Assembly (NCBI GenBank): GCA_964034945.1
Contig: OZ035962.1
Span: 22,539,530 to 22,603,529, forward strand
Direction: 5' to 3'
Origin: Chrysopilus asiliformis
Taxonomy: Eukaryota > Arthropoda > Insecta > Diptera > Rhagionidae
Length of the DNA: 64,000 bases
Program-made: the position numbers and the translations under genes
Shown: positions 35,163 to 48,300 of the stretch, piece after piece
Layout: every line of letters begins with the position of its first letter
How positions within the stretch are numbered: the stretch's first letter is position 1
The notes under the pieces: model-generated
The model's input: only the letters and a program-made list of their open reading frames with translations
Databases searched by the model: none
Told to the model about the DNA's origin: nothing

Positions 35163-38100
35163 TTAACCCCAAACGCGAACATTTTGATCCCAACTGCAGG
35201 ACGTTAGGCACATTCCATTTGGTGACATTGCAATTGAAGTTACACGATTTTCATGTCCACTTAATACACCTGTAATAAATATTCAAATAGCATAATTTAT
35301 TATTGGTTGCAGACCGTTTCATTTAAAATGAAAGTAAAATCAATAAAAGTGTCTGCGAAATACTGCAGGTTGTTTGAAATATATGTTCTTCGTACTGTTA
35401 TTGATTTCACTGCGTTAATAGCGATATACTCAGTGGCGTAGAAAGAATTTTTTTCCCCAAAATTGTCCTTTCTCCACCCCGTCTTATTACACTATCGACA
35501 ATACTTTTAAAGAATTTCTTACCATTGTGAGTTTCTTTCAATGCGTCCCAGGCATGAATATTACCATCTACACCACCACACATAATGTAGCGTCCACTCA
35601 ACGATAGAGCTAAATTTATGAACGAAAAAATTAAATTAAATAAAAATCGCATCAATAAAGTTTAAAATATTCATGGTGTCGTTATGCAAAAAATGCGTTT
35701 TTTTTTTAAATAACAAAAAAATTTTGTTTAAACACAGATTTTTTTTTATCACTAAAGGACTGCCCATGAAATACGTCACACTTATTTACTCCTCCCTCCT
35801 GCTTGTGGCGTTCTTTTTTTCATGTTTTTGATTAAGCAAATTTAACTAAAATGAAGTAAATGTAGATGATTTCTCAAAAACTACTTGAGCTAGAGTTATG
35901 AAATTTTACAGGCATGTTGTACCATCGAAAAACCGTTAGTTTTTATTAACGTGAAATATTGTCTTTTACTGTTATCCGCTGTCTTCTACCGTTATCGAGA
36001 CACTTTCATTAAAATGTCAAAAATTATATTTTTAAGCCTAGTACGCAGTTCGAGTAAAATGAAATTTTAACGCGGTCTCCAAATTGGCACATTAAAACCG
36101 AAGTAAAAACTGTTTGTGGAGAAAAAACATTGACAGCCGAGCACACACAATTAAAAAACCACACTCGTTAAGAAAACTGGAAACAGAACCTCTATTATTT
36201 TCATCTGTCAAATTTTTACCTCGAATTTAATGTACCGAACAGTTAAAATGCTGGTAAAATCAAGTGGAGACTTTCTACGCCAACTAGTGAGGCAACATTG
36301 CAACATGAGTTTTTCACATCATTTTACCAGCGAACTGCGTACCGCCTGGTAAAATTTCTGAGGTTAAATTTAAGCGCAGTGTTAAATTTGTATGGAAAAT
36401 TCCATTTTACTCGAACTGCATACTAGGCTTTACGAATTGCTTAAAAACTAACGGTTTTTCGAAAAAAAAGAAGAATTACAGAGATTAAAATTCTCTACAT
36501 TTTTTCCTTTTGCGATAAATCAATATCTTTTAAAACAGTCGACTTATTTCAGACTTCAGATGTTTTTATTTAAACTAATATTTTATTCGTCGAGCTATAG
36601 TGTAAAATGCGCAGGGACATAGATTTTGTATAAAACAGTCATGTGCAGTTCACATTACATTAAAAAATATCAGTTGTGGTCAACACAAAACTTTCTTCTA
36701 CAAAATCTACGACCCTGCGCAATTTACGCTAGAGCCCTGTCGCGTTGTTAACCTAGGACGACCTCCCAATAAATTCTTGGTTTATTCAAAAATATTAAAA
36801 ACGTACAAAATTTGAGATAACTTGAGAACTGTAAAAGATATCAATTTACGGTAAATGGCAAAAATGTAGAAAATGTTAACATCTTTAATTATTCTTTTAA
36901 TTGATTTGTCGAAAAACCGTTAGTTTGCAAATTATTCACAAAAATATGATTTTTTACATATTAATGAAAATATCTCAATAACGGTAAAATATAACGGATA
37001 ACGGTGAAAGACAAAATTGTGCAGAATGCCATTCTCATTAATTCACTTCATACATTCAGTCAGCAAAAACCCGTTAGTTTTCGAGATAATCGCAAAAAAC
37101 TGTTTTTTTTTGGAAATAACGGTTTATCTCGATAACAGGTGGAGATATCGAGTTATAGCTAAAGACAAAAGTGTGGGAAATTTTATTTTCTCCAAGTTTG
37201 TCATACTTATGACCACTAAAAGACGCGTAGTTTGGGAGTAAATCGAGAAAAACGAAATTGCCATTTTTGAAAAACCGCCATTTTGGATACTTCCGGTTAA
37301 CGGATTTCCACCAAAAGTTGATAGGATCGTCCCATTTCAGGACCCAACATGCCTATAAAATTTCATGGCGCTAGCTCTATTAGTTTTTGAGAAATCTTGT
37401 ACACAGACTGACAGACAGACTGACAGACAGAAAGACATTTTTTAAATATGACTCCAATCGACTCAGGAGTGATCGGGAAATGTTTTTTAGGCAAAATTAA
37501 GAGGTCGAAATTTTTCATGAATACAATACTTTATTATACTCCGTAGAAGAAAGTAAAAATACGCTTACCCCTAATTTATTCACTAGGAGTTAAGCCGAGT
37601 TAGTGAGTTAAGGGAGTTAGCTAACCTTATTTTCCATGTTAAAGGTGAGTTAAGGGAGTTAAGGCGATTTAACTCCTAGTGAATAAATTGGCCGTTAACG
37701 GACTAATATTTGGTCAATATCCGATTACAACAATTTTAATTAAATTTTTTTTTTCACGTGCTGAAACTAATTGATTTTTTGTTTATTTTGTTGCGTTTTT
37801 ACGCCCTTCTGCCTAGTTGTGTGGCGTATTTTATGAACAGTGCCTAAGAAATAAGAAAAAAACCAATTACCGCATGAAGTGAAGCCAATCTTGGATGGTG
37901 ATGCATATTGCGCTATTTGTTGGTCGGACCGAATATCGTAAAGCCGAGCTGTTGTGTCTTCAGATCCAGTTGCGAATGTAAAACCGCTATTGTGATACTA
38001 ACGGAATTTTCAAGTTATTTAATAAGTTTATCTAAAAGTAATTTTCAACAAAATTCAACTTACACAAACGCTATTTACATCGGAATCATGTCCAAAGAAT

Positions 38101-39981
38101 TGTTGTTTGGGGGAACATTCTCGAAGATCCCAAAGTTTGCAGGTTTTATCAACCGACCCCGTTATATAAGAATTCATATCCGTAGCTAGTGATATCGTAA
38201 CAACATCACCAACATGTCCATTAAATTCTCTATCCCTTTTGCCCGTCTCTAAATCCCAATGGCAACTAAAAAATTAGGAAATTTGTTAAAACAGCCTAAA
38301 CTACTGTTGAAAAACAAAACTAATTCCATAACGGGCTATCCATAAAATATGTCACGTTAATTTTGCTTTTTCGTGATTTTTTTGTATGGGATACCGCAGT
38401 GTGTGACGTGCTTGATGGACAGCCCAAAAAAAAATTGAAATTCGGTACATTTTCATATCTCCCGATCCCGTTATAATGTGGTTATCATCTATAAAACGAC
38501 ATGAACTCAAGAATCCCTCATAGCCCAATAATTCTCGGGTCATTTTTGCAACTCCTGATTGATCACGATTGTTAATATCATAAACGGTGCACTGATTGTC
38601 CATTCCTCCGCATGCAACAAAATTTCCCGATGGTGAAAATGCGACACTCATCACCCAAGCTGATCGCAAAGGAATAACCTAGAAAATACATTTTTTTTTA
38701 ATTTTTAATTTTTTATATATGAAAAGTTTTTTGATTTTACTTGCACTTTATTTCCGGTCCATGTGTCCCAAATAATTAATTTTCCGTCCAATGATCCCGT
38801 AACACAGTGTCTAGAATCGCCTGCAAAATGCACTGAATTCACTTTATTGATATGTCCTTTTAACATTTTCTTGGTTGTTAGGCGAATTTTTGGTATGTCG
38901 CCCATATCGCCACACTTGTCTGCTAATTTACAGTCAGATTTAGCCTTTTGATCTTCCTATTTGAACAGAAATGTGAATTTCTTTTAATCAAAACTTGATA
39001 GTAAAAAATGTGGTTTATAATAAAAATAATTGCAATCACAAAAAGTTTTTCTTTTTATATGGAGGAGAAGAGAACGATATTTCGATTTCACCCGTTAACG
39101 GCTTGGCCTTGAATTTTATGAAAAAACGTGAACACCGAAGGACTAAAATATCGACACATATTTTATGGATTGCCTAAATGGTTTTATTCAAATTGGTGTA
39201 ATAACAAAAGTGGTTTAACAATAAAATTGGTTTAATTTGCTTTACATTTTGTATCTGGAAATTTATTCTACGCATTTAAAATTTTAAAAAAAAAACGCGG
39301 TTTGAGAGATTCTCTTTGAAAAAAACAGTCACAGAATAAAAATTTTTCTTTATAAAAAGATCAATAAAATTGAAGCCATATTGCCTTTTGCGTCACCAAT
39401 AATCCAATTGTTAAATACTTCTTCCCTTCTAAATGAAGGAAAAATTTAAAACATGGCAAAGCAATTCATTTATTTTTAAATGTTTTCTTTGTATACAAAA
39501 TAGTTTTTTAAAGATTTCTGATTTTTACCCAGAGATAAAACAAACATTTTTATTAACAAAACATTAAAATTGGAATTCTGGATTTAAAAAAAACAAATGT
39601 TGAAAATTATTAGGCTCTTTTTTCTAAAAAAAAATCGCGAAAACCCAATTTTTAATTGTAAATTTTTCATTATCCACATTTATAAATTAGTTTAAACCAC
39701 TGGAATTGTCTATAGAGACCACATTATTCACTCAGTATTATTTGCTCGAGTTAATTCGAGCAGCATCCAACCTAAAATATTTCGCAAATTAGGTGGTCTG
39801 TCGAAATTTTGATCGGTTTAAAATTACACCACCCCCCCAATATTATTACCCTCAGGGACGTAGATATTCACTTTTATTAGTGTCGGATAAATTTATTAAA
39901 CACTATCCTCACCTGAAATTTTGCAATCGCCTTTTGAACTTCATCTTTCAGTGCTGTTACCTCAGGATCTTCCTTTCCCAT
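35163..39981 (-). CDS. Gbeta76C: G protein beta subunit, visual type (Gbeta76C orthologue)
   Basis: Seven exons: 39913-39981, 38741-38956, 38449-38678, 38064-38265, 37871-37997, 35523-35609, 35163-35269; 1038 nt, 345 aa. Seven-bladed WD40 propeller with an N-terminal coiled coil for G-gamma. In order one reads [124 protein letters not shown] and [10 protein letters not shown]. These match the eye-specific Drosophila Gbeta76C, which couples rhodopsin through Gq to phospholipase C, rather than Gbeta13F or Gbeta5. Intron 5 (35610-37870) is 2.26 kb and full of MITEs. Exon 5 starts at 37997 (YHNSGF). The stop is 240 bp from the separase stop, tail to tail. Confidence 0.96.
36035..36429. mobile_element. 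395-bp PIF/Harbinger-like MITE in Gbeta76C intron 5
   Basis: Ends AGCCTAGTACGCAGTTCGAG and its near complement, flanked by the trinucleotide TTA on both sides (36032-36034 and 36430-36432). A 3-bp TWA duplication is typical of PIF/Harbinger. No coding capacity. Confidence 0.75.
37330..37560 (+). repeat. Dispersed repeat with GACAGACAGACTGACAG tail
   Basis: Contains 'aaaatttcatggcgctagctc', then a short GACAGACTGACAGACAGAAAGAC run. The arrangement is like the 18.3-20.1 kb family but the sequence differs. It lies in Gbeta76C intron 5. Confidence 0.5.
37573..37689. mobile_element. 117-bp MITE-like inverted repeat
   Basis: aatttattcactaggagtta at 37573 and its complement ending 37689 enclose a core with repeated 'gagttaaggga'. 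In Gbeta76C intron 5. The target duplication was not resolved. Confidence 0.65.
38333..38426. mobile_element. 94-bp MITE in Gbeta76C intron 3
   Basis: gggctatccataaaatatgtcacg and tgtgacgtgcttgatggacagccc form inverted ends just downstream of exon 3. It is a complete small member of the GTGACGTATTTTATGGACAG-ended family. Confidence 0.65.
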
Positions 39982-41655
39982 TGTGTTGGTTTCTTAAACC
40001 TTTTTCTCAAAATTTAAGACGAAATATTTTTTTTTAATAAAATTAATATACTAGATTTTTGTTATTAATATTTATTAGTAAATAACTAATTTTTGTCGGA
40101 TGAATATTTAATTTTGATGAATATTTTAGACGACAGCTGCTGACCGAATTAAATATTCCAAGAAATTCATTTGTTGAAATGAAGAAATACACTGAGTCTC
40201 TGTTTACCGTGCCATGAAGCCAAAAATTACGAAAAACTTTAATGCAATTAAGTTAAATGGATTACAATAAAATTCTAGGGCAATTAAAGTGGTATTGGTG
40301 GTAAAACGTTTCAATGTTTCGTTCGCAGTAAATTTTAAGGGAGAAAATGCCCTTAGAAATTTTTGTTGAATACAAAAATCATATGTTCGCTGTTTTCTAT
40401 GTTCATATGTGCAAGAAAAACTTTTTTTGCGTATATCTACTTTAATTCGACGGTTCGTTGATTCGACATGAAAACATGATTTTCCCCTACGTTAAAATAT
40501 TGAAACGTTTTTATCCACGATTCTTATGCGTTTTATGTAGTTCCACTATTAAAAGTGATGATTGATCCTTTGTTTCACTAACCTTTAATTGGATAACATA
40601 ATTGCAATAAAATTGATTTTAAAAAATTATGGTGTTTTAACTCGTCTTCAAAAATTGTATAAACGGCAATTGAACTTTTAATGTAAATTTCAAATTCTTT
40701 TTTTTAAGAATAGGGATTTTTTTAAATTACCCTTTATTAAAGTAATTTTAATTTAAAAAAAAAAAATAAAGGAAAAAAACAAAAACACCTTTAAAGATAA
40801 GAACGCGTTGAATAGACAGTTTAAAATACACTGGCTGTAAAAAATTGATTTTAACACCTAAGCAGATGAACATTAAATTAGGTATTCTTCAAAAGAAATT
40901 TTATCCAATTTCAATAAATTTATGATTTTGTTAATCAGTTTTATTGCACTTGGAAAACCTGAAAAATTTCAGAAATTTTTCAAAACAAATACAATTTCAT
41001 TATCATTGTAATAAAATTATTTAAATTAATAAAATTGATAAACAAAGTTGAAATGCATATAGGCGAATGTGAGCCAAAAACAGTCAACCCTTTATCAGGG
41101 ACGAAAGTTATAAATTAATTTCTGTTATATCTTGCTAACTGTGTATAAATTATGAAATAATAAGGTTTTCAAAAAAAACTTTAGAAATTTCATAATTCAA
41201 TTACACCTAAAACATCTGCGGATTTAATTAAAATTTAAATAGATTGTTTAGTATTTTCAATTTTTTTAAGCATTTCAGTGATAAGGTTTGTATTTGTAAG
41301 AGCTTATAACTGATTAAAGAAACATTATTTTATAGAAGCATGCTGATAACAAGTAAAGTAGCAGGCATGCAAAAAAAATTTTGCAAAAGATTGCTATAAC
41401 TTGAGACACTTTTCTTTTCTACGACGTAATGGTACGAGTTGTAAAACATTTGTAAGCATCGATTACAAAACAGAAAGAAAAGAATCCAATCATCCGTTTA
41501 ATCTACATCGTCATGCCTCCAGACTACTCAATACCGCGGTTGAAGAAAGTTCGCAACAATACCGTTTTTGTCTTTAATTATTTTTATTTGACGAAACGAA
41601 CTTCCGACACTTTTCGCCATGGGATTTGTTATTGTAATTCGCGAATTGGTAACTG
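39982..41655. other. Intergenic AT-rich sequence
   Basis: No gene supported. The part adjoining 39982 should hold the Gbeta76C 5' UTR and eye-specific regulatory sequence; no motif is clear. Confidence 0.5.
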
Positions 41656-41659
41656 GCGA

Positions 41660-41667
41660 TATAAAAG
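41660..41667 (+). promoter_or_regulatory. TATA box of the 41.7-kb secreted peptide gene
   Basis: TATAAAAG, 58 bases upstream of the ATG at 41718, in the context ggcgaTATAAAAGcc. Confidence 0.75.
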
Positions 41668-41717
41668 CCTTTAAAATAAGAAAAATTCTGTAAGAAAATT
41701 TTTATTTTCTCAAAACC

Positions 41718-41981
41718 ATGCGGGAGTTAGGTTCGACCTTAGCTGTGGTGGTCACATTTATTTCTAGTGCTGTTTTTGGACAATATTGTTCAGTGGTTCT
41801 TAAGGGAACAAATTGTGATGTTATCTATAATAGACCGACGATTGGTATGTGAAGTGATATTTAGTTGGAAAATATACTTTTTTTATCAGCTGTTGGAAAT
41901 ATGTTAATACAGGAATTATGGAAAGTTATTTTCGAAGCTAATATAAATTGTCAATTAAAAACAAATTGGTTACTTTATTAA
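41718..41981 (+). CDS. Small secreted peptide of unknown function
   Basis: Exon 1 is 41718-41844: signal peptide MRELGSTLAVVVTFISSAVFG, then a short mature part beginning QYCSVVLKGTNC with two Cys, ending in phase 1 at a GTATGT donor. Two acceptors are possible. One at 41889 gives exon 2 of 41890-41981 and a 72-73 aa product with a third Cys. One at 41912 gives a shorter 51-aa product ending GIMESYFRS. The second intron (68 bp) is closer to the usual size in this window. The TATA box and signal peptide make this a probable gene. It lies just upstream of Plod on the same strand. Confidence 0.6.
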
Positions 41982-42363
41982 CAAAATATTGATACTGTGA
42001 TGATATACCGATAAAAAGATGTTGTTTTTCAACAACATTTTTCAACTCCGGCATTTTTTGAATATCTAATTTACATAAATTTTAAAATTTCGCGCTATGA
42101 ATCGATTTCAATCCATTTCCCATTCGCTGACAACTCTGTAAAATGGCAGCTTTATAGAAGCGATTGTCAACTGTATATCGGTAACATACGTGATATTTAC
42201 CCTAAAACCATCCAATCATACTTTTTTGAATGAATCTGTCAATCTACTGTCTTTTTTGAATCTCCGTCTTGGCCACAGTTCTTCACTTTCTTGTAATAAG
42301 TTCGGTTCACTCAGCAAATCCACGGGAATTCTAGACCTGGAAATCTAATACTCATAAAAAACC

Positions 42364-45300
42364 ATGACACTCTACTACAGAACGATTCTAGTTACTTTGT
42401 GCATTTTAAAATTTATAAATTCATCAAAAGGTTTGTAGATTTTTTTTACTTTTTCTAATAATTCATGGTTGTTTATCCACTTTCGATCATTCACTGAATT
42501 GGAGCATATACAAATGCTATAAATAGACTGCAGTCCATTTGAAATTCATACAGATGCTGGAAGAACGCTTCTCGTTTGTTGGTAGTTTGCGCGAAACTCC
42601 ACAGAAATTAAACTATCCGCATTCGTTCCTCTTCGCTTATGGTCAATTAAAATTTGGCTCAACAGATGAATTAATTGTTTGTATGATTGTTGGCCAGCAA
42701 ATCGGTTAATTTTGGGTTTATGAAGGCCGGTATGGCGTCTACGTGATTTGTTATTCGATATCTTTTGTCCCAAGTAGCCAATCTCGGATTTCCTATATGT
42801 CTGGTATCTGGTAGTTGCTCGATGATCTCAACGGTCCCGAGTAATCAAGCATAGTTTAAAATAATCCTACGTTCCATCCCGCCGCTTATCTTCTTCATCC
42901 AGAAATTAATTTAATGACGAAACTGAAGAATTGCTGCTCTACATTCAATGATACCAATTAATTGTCCCAATGAAGTCATTGTTCCCATATTCCTAACACT
43001 TTCTAGGAATTAAGCGAAATCGGTTATCATAAAACACTTTCCCATTCATTTTAAGCCGTTAAATGCAAATTCGGAATAGAGAAAATAATTTTTTTTTGGT
43101 TTTTCATATTGAGAATTTTTTCATCTTAATGTTGGTCAATCGAGAAATAGCCGAAAAACATGATAAGCTTGGCAGTTTTTTGAACCAAGAATGTCTTTTT
43201 CTGCTGATAAGGCAATCTAACTGGAAGCCAGTCGTGAAAATAGAACTACAAAAACATTTATTCGTAAAAGGAAATATAATTTTTCACTAGAATGTTCTGT
43301 TCTGAATCTGTTGCTATTACACCGATTATATACATATAGATATAGTGTATAGTGCATTCATTTCATTAACTTTGTTTTATTATTTGCAGCTGCAGATAAT
43401 GTGAGAATATTTACAGTCGCCACTGAAGCCAACGATGGCTATGAGCGGTACATACGATCAGCCAAGTATTATGGGCTGCAGGTAAATGAAATTGTTTACT
43501 TAAAACTATTGAAAACATGTTTTATGTTATTTGGAATTCTGATTTATTTTTAGGTTCAAACTTTGGGAATGGGCAAGGAGTGGCAGGGTGGAGATATGCG
43601 CGGACACGGGGGTGGTTTCAAGGTGAATTTATTAAAGGAAGCTGTAGAACCGTACAAGGACGATGAAAACACAATAATCATATTTACTGATAGGTAAATA
43701 AATATTGAAATTAAAAAAAATAAAAAAACTTTTTTTTAATAATAACAAATTTTAATTTTTATTCTTGTAAAAATTCAACCTTTTGATCGAAAAGTCGAAT
43801 TTGTACTAACAATTTTGATTAAAATTGAAAACAAAAAATGTTTTTCATTTCTAGCTACGACGTAGTTTTCACATCAAACTTGGATGACATTTTGAGTAAA
43901 TTTAGAAAATTCGGTGCGAAAATTCTCTTTGGTGCTGAGCACTACTGCTGGCCAGATGAATCTCTAAAGTCGATGTATCCAACAGTGACTGCAAAGTCGG
44001 CACGATTCCTGAATTCTGGATTATTTATGGGTTATGCTTCCAGCATTTATGACCTGCTGAAGACCCCAATTTCGGATGCCGACGATGATCAACTTTATTA
44101 TACTCAAGCGTACTTAGATAATGACTTAAGAAATAATTTAGGAATCCAATTGGATCATAAATCGGAAATATTCCAAAACTTACATGGAGCTAGAGGTAAT
44201 TTAAGTAGTTTTTGTTAGTTGATTTTCAAGATTTTGGTCAAGTATGAAAGGAAGAAATTTATTTAATTTTGATTTTTTCCAGCCGATGTCAAACTAGACG
44301 TAGATACAAGCACCGGGCAAGGCTCTCTACAAAATCTAAATTTTATGACTCATCCGAGTGTCGTTCATGGCAATGGCCTTAGTAAAATTTATTTAAATGC
44401 ATTTAGTAATTATTTAGCTGGCAATTTTGAGGATCAAAAGTGTAAATTGTGCGAGGATACGAAACTTGAAATTGATGTAGGGAATTTCAAATATAAATGA
44501 AAGGGAAATTTGATTTAATATTTATGTCTTTTTTTCAGGAAAATAAAATCCCAATCGTTTCATTATCGTTGTTTGTGATAAAACCAATGCCATTTTTTGA
44601 AGAATTCCTGGATCGAATTTTAGAACTTAAATATCCAAGAAAGTCCATCAATTTGTTCCTGTATTGTAATGTAAGTTAATTGGCTTTAAAAATTATATGT
44701 ACTGTCATTTTACAGAAATTTTGGATGCATGAGCTTGAGAAAATTACAAATTTATGGAAAATTGCAAAACATAAAATTATACAGTTTTGTTGAACAGTTT
44801 ACCTTTGGCTGTTGATCTGTTTGTAATGAAACAATATTCGGTTAGCTAAAGACTGCGACGTTTCGGCTTAATATTCGTGACATTTTCAAACAGTTCGCTA
44901 TTTATTGTAAGCTTCTTTAAAAATTCGCATTTGAAATTATTACTGTCGCCTTGTCTGTTGACTATAATTTTTAAGCGATTAATCAAACAATTAGTAAAAG
45001 CAATAAAAGAAATGTACATCTTCATTATTAAGTTAACCAACTGTAACGAAATGACTGTTACGATACTCAAATTTTCATGTATGTGCCGTGCAATGTGTAA
45101 CGAATCTTTGTTGTAATGTACCGAAATTCTTTCAAAACCGAAATTTTAAATTTGAATTTCTACGCGAATTTTATTCAAAATTTGTTCAGCGAATTTCATT
45201 CATCTATCACAGAATATATTCAGTTAGCAAAAGTTATCAAATATGAATTTATTCGGACGGTTTTATATGAAAAAAATCTAGTTCGGGCGTCTTAAAAGCC

Positions 45301-48300
45301 TTACCAAATTTTTAAATCCCTAATTAAGTTTCAACAACACATTGAAAAACTAATTTCCATACTATTTTTATTCAATAAAGATTTTCTCACTATTTCTAGG
45401 TGCCATATCACGAAGAATTAGTGAAAAAATTCATATCAAATCACGGTGATGACTATAAAACCATAAAAACAGTGCTGAGCTCGCAGAAAATCGAAGAGGC
45501 TGAAGCGAGAGGGCTATCGACGTAAGTTTAGAATACACTTTCGATTTAAATGCAGAACAAAATTTCAATTTTTTCCCCCTTTAAATATTCTAACAACAGC
45601 CAACAAGCGCAACAAAAGAAAAGTGACTACCTATTTTCCGTCGATGCTGAAGCTCACTTGGATAATCCCGAAGTCCTAAGGGATCTTATCAAATTTAACA
45701 AGTAGAAAAATCGAATTTCTTAATTTTGGCATAAAATTATTTTACAAAAAAAAACTTTCAGATCATTTATCGCCCCAGTCCTAGTACGGCCAAGTGAAAT
45801 GTGGAGTAATTTCTGGGGTGCACTAAGCGAATCCGGATACTATGCTAGATCCCATGATTACGTTGATATAGTGAAAAACAACATAAGGTTTGTCAAAAAA
45901 ATAATGATCAACTTTATTATCTTGTTATCACTTTTTTGAGGCACAAAAATATCTTTTTTCTCATTTATATGGAATCTCATTTATATTGAGAGCTAAAAAA
46001 GAGAAGGGAAAAATAATAAAAAAATAGTTTTGAATTCACATAAAATTCAATCAAATGCAATCGAAAAATCCGTTTTAAAACTTCGACGATCAATTGAATA
46101 CATGTTGTCCGCTGTACACTCGTAAACGCCAGCATCCATTTGCGTAGCCGGATCGATTTCGATTTTCGACTTGACCCGATCGTCTCCCAAGTACCATTCG
46201 TGGATCTTTAAAACGAATTGATGTTCATTAGAAATTAATTTGAAAGGGGGTGACAATTTAACTTACGTGCAAGTAGAGGTGCTGAAATATTTCCGTTCCA
46301 TCTTTATACCAAGTGATTTGCGGTCGTGGATTGCCTCTTGCTACACACAGGAAAGCAATCTTATGGCCTAAAACGTATTCAAAATCAAAGTGTGATGCTT
46401 GGAGGATTTTTGCACCCTGAAAAGATCTCGGAAAAATGATACAAATTTGAAGTGGTTTGAAATGAAAGTGATTTACATTTTTATTGTTGTAATACTGATC
46501 AGATTCTGGGTCTCGATACTTTCCAGTGATTGGCAAACCGATTTGTACCTTTGGGAAATTCACAAAAGTAAAAATTTTTTTTAATAGAAATTCACTATTT
46601 GGAGGATTATTTGATTTTCTTCCAAACTCACTCTCGATTTGGATCCTTTCCGTGTACGACCACGTCTTGCATCGGATAAATTTGTAATTAATAGTAATCC
46701 AACCACAATCGTCAATAATTTAATCCTCATTTTCACACTGTTTTTATTATTTCACCGATCGTATGAATTTCCCACTCCAAACGTTTGAATTAGGCGTGTA
46801 TAACTGTTTCACGATAGACGATCGATCATAAACGAAAGTCGATATCACTTTTGATAATAATAAATTTTTTAACACATTTAGTGCGCGCTACCGGAGCAAA
46901 TAAGACTATACAAGTAGAGGTACGTTGCACAAATTGACCTATCATTGGTGTAGATGCGGCGATGATCTCTGAAACCCTTCTGATAGTACAATTACTCGTG
47001 GCATTAGCGATCATCAGAAATCTCGCGGATGTTTCAAATAAAATCACTCCAAGTGAAATTGTTTTAGTTTAGCCGTTTGACCTATCATCATCCTCATCAG
47101 CCATTTATGATCACCCACCAATCACATAAAACCTGGCCGACCACCATCACACCGCACCATACCGTCCGAGATAGCTTAAATCCCGAAAAAAACCAACAAC
47201 GGCTGCTATCATCCCCAATTGCGCACCGGTTCCCTTACTTACCTCGGGTTTGATATTTTTCGTGAGTCTTCTCTCTATTGACTGACTTATGACATGTTGT
47301 TATATTTTATAAATTCTACAACACAACTCTAGCGAATGCGGTCTGGTCGCTATCTACCTTATTTTCATTCTGCATTAAATTATATATTCGTGAATATGTT
47401 ATGCATGTTTAGTTAAATTGAACCAATTGTAAAGGCTTTTTATTTTATTTTTCTGCGCTCTTTATTATTAATAAAAAAAAATATTCCAATATAATATTTA
47501 GTTATAGAATGACAGCAAAAAATAAAATAATACCAATCGCTTATGATGGTTTTTACAACAAAACAAACAGAGATGGCTCTGTTGATAACGTTTTGTTTCA
47601 ACAAAAACAATTTATCCAAAATTTCAATGATGATGGCGTTGTGTATATTTGATTCATGCAGAAAATGAATTAACATTTGTTGTTTGGCTGGTATAAAAAA
47701 TTATTCTGAAAGTGAATTATAGTAGAATTTAATGATGGCTGTTTGCTTGTTGGTTGGATAGATTCCATGCAATGCTTAGTAGTTAATCATAACATAATCA
47801 GTGCGAAAACCTCTCCGGTCAATGGCATATTGATTGTCCGCTTGGCATTCGTAGTACCCTTGAATTTTATGTATATTTCATAAGGGAAAAGGGATGATGG
47901 TGGAAGAGGTGAAGAAAAATTAAGAGTTTTAAATTAATTCAGGTTCAGTTCTTTTGTATTGTGATTAAATTTTCAAGTGGTTTGGGCTCAGTTGATGTTT
48001 CACGATCAAAGTTATTTCCATAAATTACTTTTTGCGATGTCACACACAGTGGCGTAGCAAAGGTTGCTAACTATCGTAAAATTGGGGGCTCTCGGTCTGC
48101 GACAATGTGACGGCACGGCGTTACTAAATCCCATACAAAAAATCACAAAAAAAAACAGACGGTGTCGAAGGGAAGGATGACTAGCGTGACGTATTTTATT
48201 AACAGCCTCTTATGTAAAATCAAATCCTAAACACTTTTGTTTTTACAATTGAAGAAAAAATCGTTTTCGAGAAAATTGCGAAAATCTTTTCCATTTTTAT

